A program made the position numbers and the translations under genes. DNA of 64,000 nt from positions 806,001-870,000 of the forward strand of contig NZ_RBXB01000003.1 of assembly GCF_003634775.1 (NCBI RefSeq), in the 5' to 3' direction. Under the pieces are notes generated by a model. It searched no databases and was not told where the DNA came from. It worked only from the letters and a program-made list of their open reading frames with translations. This document shows positions 60,251 through 64,000 of this stretch, one piece after another (the stretch's first letter is position 1; every line of letters starts with the position of its first letter). Source of the DNA: Chryseobacterium defluvii. Lineage in GTDB: Bacteria > Bacteroidota > Bacteroidia > Flavobacteriales > Weeksellaceae.

Positions 60251-60871
60251 ATGAAAAAATTACTCTTCATTTTCGTATTAATTTCAGGTTTTCTGGTGGC
60301 ACAATCTGCAGATCAGAAAAAGATTCTTGAAGACTCTCAATCCATGATGGAGTTATTCAGTAAAAAAGATTACAACGGAATACTCAATCTTACCCACCCG
60401 GTTCTTTTTGAAAAAATCAACAGGGAAACGATGATTGAAGGCTTCAAAGCTATGTTTGAGGGAAATGAAGAATTCAAAATGGAAGTTATTAAGGTAGATA
60501 AGACTGCATTTAATGCTTCAGAAATTTTTTCAGGGAAAGACCAAATAAAATACGCATTCGTTACTTACCCGATGAAAATGAAAATGACTTTTCTGAAAGA
60601 GAAATTTGATGCAGAAAAGAAAACAGCAATGATAGGGATGATGGAAGTACAAGGGATGAAAGCAAAGTTTCTGGATGATAGTACTGTAGAAATAAGCAAA
60701 GAAAGCATGATTGTTGCAATCAATGATAAATCTACGGGGAATGTCTGGAAATATATGAATTATGACGAAACCAATCCTTTTTTTGCATCAGTAATACCGG
60801 TAGAAGTATTGAAGAAAGCCAAGGAGTACTATGCGGATTTTTTAATTAAACAAAAAGAAAATGCAAATTAA
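60251..60871 (+). CDS. Exported protein of unknown function between Fe-S subunits
   Basis: A 206-residue protein with a signal peptide (hydrophobic 3-16, cut near LVAQ, residue 17-18). The mature protein is small and mixed alpha/beta: QSMMELFSKKDYNGILNLTHPVLFEKINRETMIEGFKAMFEG at the start resembles NTF2-like/DUF4878-type domains, a weak assignment. It sits 11 bp after the membrane Fe-S gene and overlaps the CCG-domain gene by 11 bp, so it is cotranscribed with them. A role in this redox system is inferred from position only. Confidence 0.65.
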   Translation: MKKLLFIFVLISGFLVAQSADQKKILEDSQSMMELFSKKDYNGILNLTHPVLFEKINRETMIEGFKAMFEGNEEFKMEVIKVDKTAFNASEIFSGKDQIKYAFVTYPMKMKMTFLKEKFDAEKKTAMIGMMEVQGMKAKFLDDSTVEISKESMIVAINDKSTGNVWKYMNYDETNPFFASVIPVEVLKKAKEYYADFLIKQKENAN

Positions 60872-61640
60872 AACAATGGCAGAATATGCTGCCGAAGGAA
60901 AATCACCGGAAGTTTTGTTTTGGGTGGGCTGTGCCGGAAGTTTCGATGACCGTGCGAAAAAAATCACCAAAGCATTTTGCAAAATATTAAATAAAATAGG
61001 GGTAGAATTTGCCGTATTGGGACAGGAGGAAAGTTGTACCGGAGATCCTGCAAAACGTGCCGGGAATGAATTCGTTTTCCAGATGATGGCATTAACGAAT
61101 ATTGAGGTTCTTAACGCTTACGAAGTAAAGAGAATCGTAACCGCTTGCCCGCATTGCTTTAATACCCTGAAAAATGAGTATCCCAATCTTGGTGGACATT
61201 ATGAGGTAATGCATCACACCCAGTTCCTGAAAAAATTAATGGAAGAGGGAAGATTAAAAATTGAAGGTGGCGCTTTCAAAGGAAAGAAAATCACTTTCCA
61301 CGATCCTTGCTATTTGGGAAGAGCCAATGATGAGTATGAAGCACCAAGGATGCTGTTGGAAAAGCTGGATGCCGAATTGGTGGAAATGAAACGTTGCAAA
61401 ACCAACGGCCTTTGTTGTGGAGCAGGGGGAGCACAGATGTTTAAAGAACCTGAAAAAGGAAATAAAGACATCAATATTGAAAGAACAGAAGAGGCTTTAT
61501 CTTTTGAACCGAAGGTAATTGCTACGGGATGTCCTTTTTGCAATACGATGATGACGGATGGAGTAAAGCATTTTAACAAAAATACTGAAGTTGCGGTAAA
61601 AGATATTGTTGAACTTCTTGCCGAAGCAGAAGACTTATAA
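60861..61640 (+). CDS. (Fe-S)-binding protein with CCG domains (HdrB/GlcF-like)
   Basis: A 259-residue protein with two cysteine-rich domains. The first has ESCTGDPAKRAGNEFVFQ and ACPHCFNTL, the second has HDPCYLGR followed by CCGAGG and GCPFCNTMM. Such domains bind non-cubane or 4Fe-4S clusters in heterodisulfide reductase and glycolate/lactate oxidase subunits. It is the catalytic-type partner of the membrane (Fe-S) gene at 58914. A downstream ATG at 60876 would give a slightly shorter start. Confidence 0.9.
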   Translation: MQIKTMAEYAAEGKSPEVLFWVGCAGSFDDRAKKITKAFCKILNKIGVEFAVLGQEESCTGDPAKRAGNEFVFQMMALTNIEVLNAYEVKRIVTACPHCFNTLKNEYPNLGGHYEVMHHTQFLKKLMEEGRLKIEGGAFKGKKITFHDPCYLGRANDEYEAPRMLLEKLDAELVEMKRCKTNGLCCGAGGAQMFKEPEKGNKDINIERTEEALSFEPKVIATGCPFCNTMMTDGVKHFNKNTEVAVKDIVELLAEAEDL

Positions 61641-61666
61641 ATTTTACCATCTGAAAAAATAGTATA

Positions 61667-61694
61667 AAACTCAGGAAAGCTCCTGAGTTTTTTT
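61667..61694 (+). terminator. Terminator of the mlaD/Fe-S gene group
   Basis: AAACTCAGGA / TCCTGAGTTT perfect stem with a 4-nt loop and T-run, 26 bp after the CCG-domain gene. Confidence 0.9.
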
Positions 61695-61751
61695 GTATTA
61701 AAATAGAACTCGATTTAATTTATTAATTTTGTACTTTAATTTATTGAAAAT

Positions 61752-62237
61752 ATGAAAATTGAAGAATCAAATGTTGTTGAAACCAACGACTACAGAGTTA
61801 TTATATATCCGGCTTCAAGGCCTTTCACAACCAAAGAAGCAAAGACGATTACAGAGAGGTTATTTGATTTTTTGGCAACCTGGGCTGCGCATGGGAAGCC
61901 TCTTTCCTCATCCTTTAAAATTGAAAGGAATCAATTCATCGTTATCTGCGTAGATGAAGAAAAAGAAATGGCTTCAGGTTGCAGTATCGACTCCTTAGGA
62001 AAAGTGATGAGAGAGATCGATGAAGAATATCAACTGGGATTGTTCGACAGAATGAAAGCCAGTTATGTGGAGAATGGTGAGGTAAAAACTTTGAAGCTTC
62101 AGGAGTTTAAATCCAAACTGAGAAGCGGAGAATTATCAAAAGACATCGAAGTTTTTGATTTCTCTAAAAACACCTACCTTGATTTCTTAAGTCATTTTTT
62201 GCTGCCACTGGATAAAAGTTGGGCAGCATCTATATAA
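61752..62237 (+). CDS. Conserved flavobacterial protein, unknown function
   Basis: A 161-residue soluble protein of a type widely annotated as ABC transporter ATPase in flavobacteria. That name is not supported here: there is no Walker A, signature or Walker B motif. It has an alpha/beta core (YRVIIYPASRPFTTKEAKTITERLFDFLATWAAHG, then FIVICVDEEKEMASGCSIDSLGKVMREID) and two cysteines (Cys in VICVD and SGCSID). It is a single-gene unit bounded by terminators on both sides. Confidence 0.75.
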   Translation: MKIEESNVVETNDYRVIIYPASRPFTTKEAKTITERLFDFLATWAAHGKPLSSSFKIERNQFIVICVDEEKEMASGCSIDSLGKVMREIDEEYQLGLFDRMKASYVENGEVKTLKLQEFKSKLRSGELSKDIEVFDFSKNTYLDFLSHFLLPLDKSWAASI

Positions 62238-62260
62238 AAGAGAGTACATTGGAAAAAATA

Positions 62261-62286
62261 AAAAGTGGAAAGAGTTCCACTTTTTT
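62261..62286 (+). terminator. Terminator before the polysaccharide genes
   Basis: AAAAGTGGAA / TTCCACTTTT stem with a 4-nt loop, then T-run. Confidence 0.8.
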
Positions 62287-62294
62287 GTTTTAAG

Positions 62295-62302
62295 TATATT
62301 TG
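62295..62302 (+). promoter_or_regulatory. -7 box before glycosyltransferase gene
   Basis: TATATTTG, 17 bp before the start codon at 62320, matches TAnnTTTG. Confidence 0.5.
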
Positions 62303-62319
62303 TAAAAAACAAATAACTG

Positions 62320-63450
62320 ATGTCTAAAATTTTATTCTTGACTACATCGCATAGCTATAATGATGACAGAATCTTCTATCACCAGGCAAAAGAACTGGAA
62401 AGTCAAGGATATAAAGTGAAAATCTGTAGTCTTTATGCGGATTTTCAGGGTATGATCGACGGTATCGAAGTGGAAGCTTATGGGATTTTAGATCACAGTA
62501 TTAAAGAAAAGCATAAAAAACTTCAGGAGGTTTGTGACCATTTTCAGCCGGATTGTATTATTTGTTCGGAGCCCTTGACAGTAGTTGCAGCGAAAAAGAT
62601 CAAGAGAGAGAAAAAGATCAGTATTATTTATGACATTACGGAATGGTATCCTTCCATGAGAATGGTTGAGAAATATCCATCCTATTTAAAACCTTTTCAT
62701 GCCGTTAAGTTTTTCCTGATCCAATTATATGCAGGGTATTTAAGTACTCATTTCATTTTTGGGGAGAACACCAAAAAATTTCCGCTAGCTTATGTCTTTC
62801 CATTCAAAAAGAGTATCCTTTTACCCTATTTTCCGGATGATCGTTATATTCATCCTCATATTAAAAAACTAGAACCTGATAAAATTACCCTTTGTTACAC
62901 AGGACAAATGTCTAAAGAGAAGGGTATTGGGAATTTTTTTGAGGCCATTGCCTGCTTACGTCAGAAACGGCCGCAGCTACAAGTAGAAATTCTTTTAATA
63001 GGAGGGACAAGAACAGAAAAGGATACCTTCTACTTTTCTAATCTTCTGAACCAATATAACTGGGATAATATCAGGATCGAAAAAGCGGCTTCATTTGAAA
63101 CTTTTACCCAGGCGTATGCATCTGCGGATATTTGTTTTGATCTGAGAGAATTGAATTATGAAAATGATCATTGTCTTCCTATTAAGATATTCTATTACGC
63201 GGCTTCCGGAAAGCCTGTGATCTATACAAATTTAAAAGCAACCCGGGAACATGTGGATGTGTCAAAGTTTGGGTTCCTGGTAAATCCTGTAGACTCTGAA
63301 GCGATAGCGGATATTATATGGCAATATATTAATACTCCGGAATTGTATGATAAACACGCCCAAAATGCAAGAGAGGAATACGAAAAAAAATATAACTGGG
63401 GTATAATCCGGGATATATTTGTAGATTTCGTTACAAAAACACTGCATTAA
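62320..63450 (+). CDS. Glycosyltransferase (GT-B fold, family 4-like)
   Basis: A 376-residue GT-B type enzyme. The N-terminal half (LFLTTSHSYNDDRIFYHQAKELESQGYKVKICS in part) is the acceptor domain; the C-terminal half has CYTGQMSKEKGIGNFFEAIACLR and the donor-binding ENDHCLPIKIFYYAASGKPVIYTN, resembling the E-x7-E region of family 4. Donor and acceptor sugars cannot be inferred. It is followed after 1 bp by a flippase-like gene, marking the start of a surface polysaccharide cluster that leaves the window. Confidence 0.85.
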   Translation: MSKILFLTTSHSYNDDRIFYHQAKELESQGYKVKICSLYADFQGMIDGIEVEAYGILDHSIKEKHKKLQEVCDHFQPDCIICSEPLTVVAAKKIKREKKISIIYDITEWYPSMRMVEKYPSYLKPFHAVKFFLIQLYAGYLSTHFIFGENTKKFPLAYVFPFKKSILLPYFPDDRYIHPHIKKLEPDKITLCYTGQMSKEKGIGNFFEAIACLRQKRPQLQVEILLIGGTRTEKDTFYFSNLLNQYNWDNIRIEKAASFETFTQAYASADICFDLRELNYENDHCLPIKIFYYAASGKPVIYTNLKATREHVDVSKFGFLVNPVDSEAIADIIWQYINTPELYDKHAQNAREEYEKKYNWGIIRDIFVDFVTKTLH

Positions 63451-63451
63451 G

Positions 63452-64000
63452 ATGAAAAAGAATACTATTTTCAGGATTTTCTTTTCCCGGTTTTTAATAT
63501 TGATATTAAATTTCGGACTTGTGATTTACACTACCAATATGTGGGGTAGTGAAGGGAAGGGAGTCATTTCAATAGTTATTGCAGATTTAACGATCATAGG
63601 ATTTTTCAGTAATATTTTTGTAGGAAGCAGTGTTACTTATTTTGCTTCGAAATACAAAACAGAACAGATTCTTTTGTATGCCTATATATGGTCTGTACTG
63701 GTTGGGGTTTTTATTCCTGTATTTTTTAGTATGATCCGCACGGTGGAATATTTAGAGTATCTGATTTCCTTGTCGGTTTTATCATCCCTTCTTGCTGCCA
63801 ATATCAACTTATTCGTAGGAAAGCAGAATATGAAGATGTTTAATTTGTTTACCATTTTACAACAGTTAGTCCATATCATTTTTATTATTGTCATCATATA
63901 TATTTTGAAAGAGACTTCTGTTTCGGGCTACTTTATGGCACAGACAGGATGCTATGGGATTTTATTTTTTATCAGCGCTTTTCTGTTGCTCCGTTATCTT
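63452..64000 (+). CDS. Polysaccharide flippase-like membrane protein (partial, cut by window end)
   Basis: An open frame of 183 codons runs to the window edge without a stop. It has a start codon at 63452, 1 bp after the glycosyltransferase stop. The product is very hydrophobic, with predicted helices near residues 10-30, 38-60, 68-85, 100-118, 128-150 and 162-180. SVVTYFASKYKTE-like and WGSEGKGVISIVIADLTIIGFFSNIF elements (in part) resemble Wzx/MATE-type lipid-linked oligosaccharide flippases. The C-terminal two thirds are missing, so the assignment is moderate. Confidence 0.7.
   Translation, partial: MKKNTIFRIFFSRFLILILNFGLVIYTTNMWGSEGKGVISIVIADLTIIGFFSNIFVGSSVTYFASKYKTEQILLYAYIWSVLVGVFIPVFFSMIRTVEYLEYLISLSVLSSLLAANINLFVGKQNMKMFNLFTILQQLVHIIFIIVIIYILKETSVSGYFMAQTGCYGILFFISAFLLLRYL

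Noticed and set aside
61752..62237. ABC transporter ATPase label for the 161-residue protein
   Set aside because: No Walker A, signature or Walker B motif can be seen.
1..64000. tRNA and rRNA genes
   Set aside because: Intergenic regions were read for cloverleaf and rRNA-like sequence; none was found, though a covariance search was not possible.

Overview
The window is a low-GC chromosomal segment of a member of the Bacteroidota, most likely Chryseobacterium or a close relative in the Weeksellaceae (Flavobacteriales). This rests on protein style and context: type IX secretion (T9SS) C-terminal sorting domains, flavobacterial -7 promoter boxes of the form TAnnTTTG, the block bamD-rpoZ-coaBC-DUF4835-recN, DUF4126/DUF4251/DUF4349/DUF5687 proteins, and a double-glycine leader peptide of the type common in Chryseobacterium. 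No rRNA, tRNA, CRISPR array, transposase or integrase was seen. About 57 protein genes are called, the last one cut by the window edge.

Layout. 0-2.6 kb: DUF4126 membrane protein, then an overlapping minus-strand group tatD-like/tcdA/rnpA. 2.7-8.7 kb: TetR regulator, BamD-like lipoprotein, RNA polymerase omega, CoaBC, DUF4835, RecN. 8.8-12 kb: DUF5687 membrane protein with its ABC ATPase, and a Dyp-type peroxidase. 12-15.2 kb: divergent, non-homologous fumarases (class II and class I). 15.3-24 kb: secreted serine hydrolase, small membrane protein, T9SS-secreted GH13 amylase, prfA, a secreted protein of unknown role, prolyl oligopeptidase. 24.3-37.3 kb: methylmalonyl-CoA mutase at one end and its GTPase chaperone MeaB at the other, enclosing accessory genes. 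These are a T9SS protein lying between two identical copies of the mutase 3' end, an orphan leader-peptide/terminator unit, a four-gene RNA-repair operon (rtcB, nucleotidyltransferase-fold gene, prfH, TPR gene), an unknown lipoprotein, dipeptide epimerase and two tandem cytochrome c lipoproteins. 37-46 kb: lipoproteins, M48 peptidase, MlaE/MlaF lipid transporter coupled to an outer-membrane barrel, a polyprenyl sugar-phosphate transferase, queE, folD, pgi. 46-55.4 kb: ECF sigma factor with membrane partner, TraB-like and DUF4349 proteins, acyl-CoA dehydrogenase, DoxX, double-glycine peptide, AI-2E family transporter, Lon. 55.7-64 kb: periplasmic prolyl isomerase, MlaD-like MCE protein, a two-part iron-sulfur reductase, and the start of a surface-polysaccharide cluster (glycosyltransferase, flippase) that runs off the window.

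The most interesting part is 26.3-33.8 kb. First, a 3.08 kb unit carrying one secreted-protein gene sits at the 3' end of the mutase gene, flanked by a perfect 79-bp direct repeat that leaves the mutase reading frame intact, as in site-specific or homologous insertion at gene ends, but with no recombinase. Second, the RtcB-PrfH pair (RNA ligase plus release-factor homologue, a pair linked by published work to repair of cleaved 16S rRNA) is here organised with a nucleotidyltransferase-fold protein between the two genes and a TPR protein overlapping the end of prfH, closed by its own terminator. Upstream lie a consensus promoter, a 25-codon leader ORF and a terminator with alternative pairings, plus a separate 24-bp palindrome next to rtcB. 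The pairing of a translation-sensing leader with a ribosome-repair operon is an inference worth testing.
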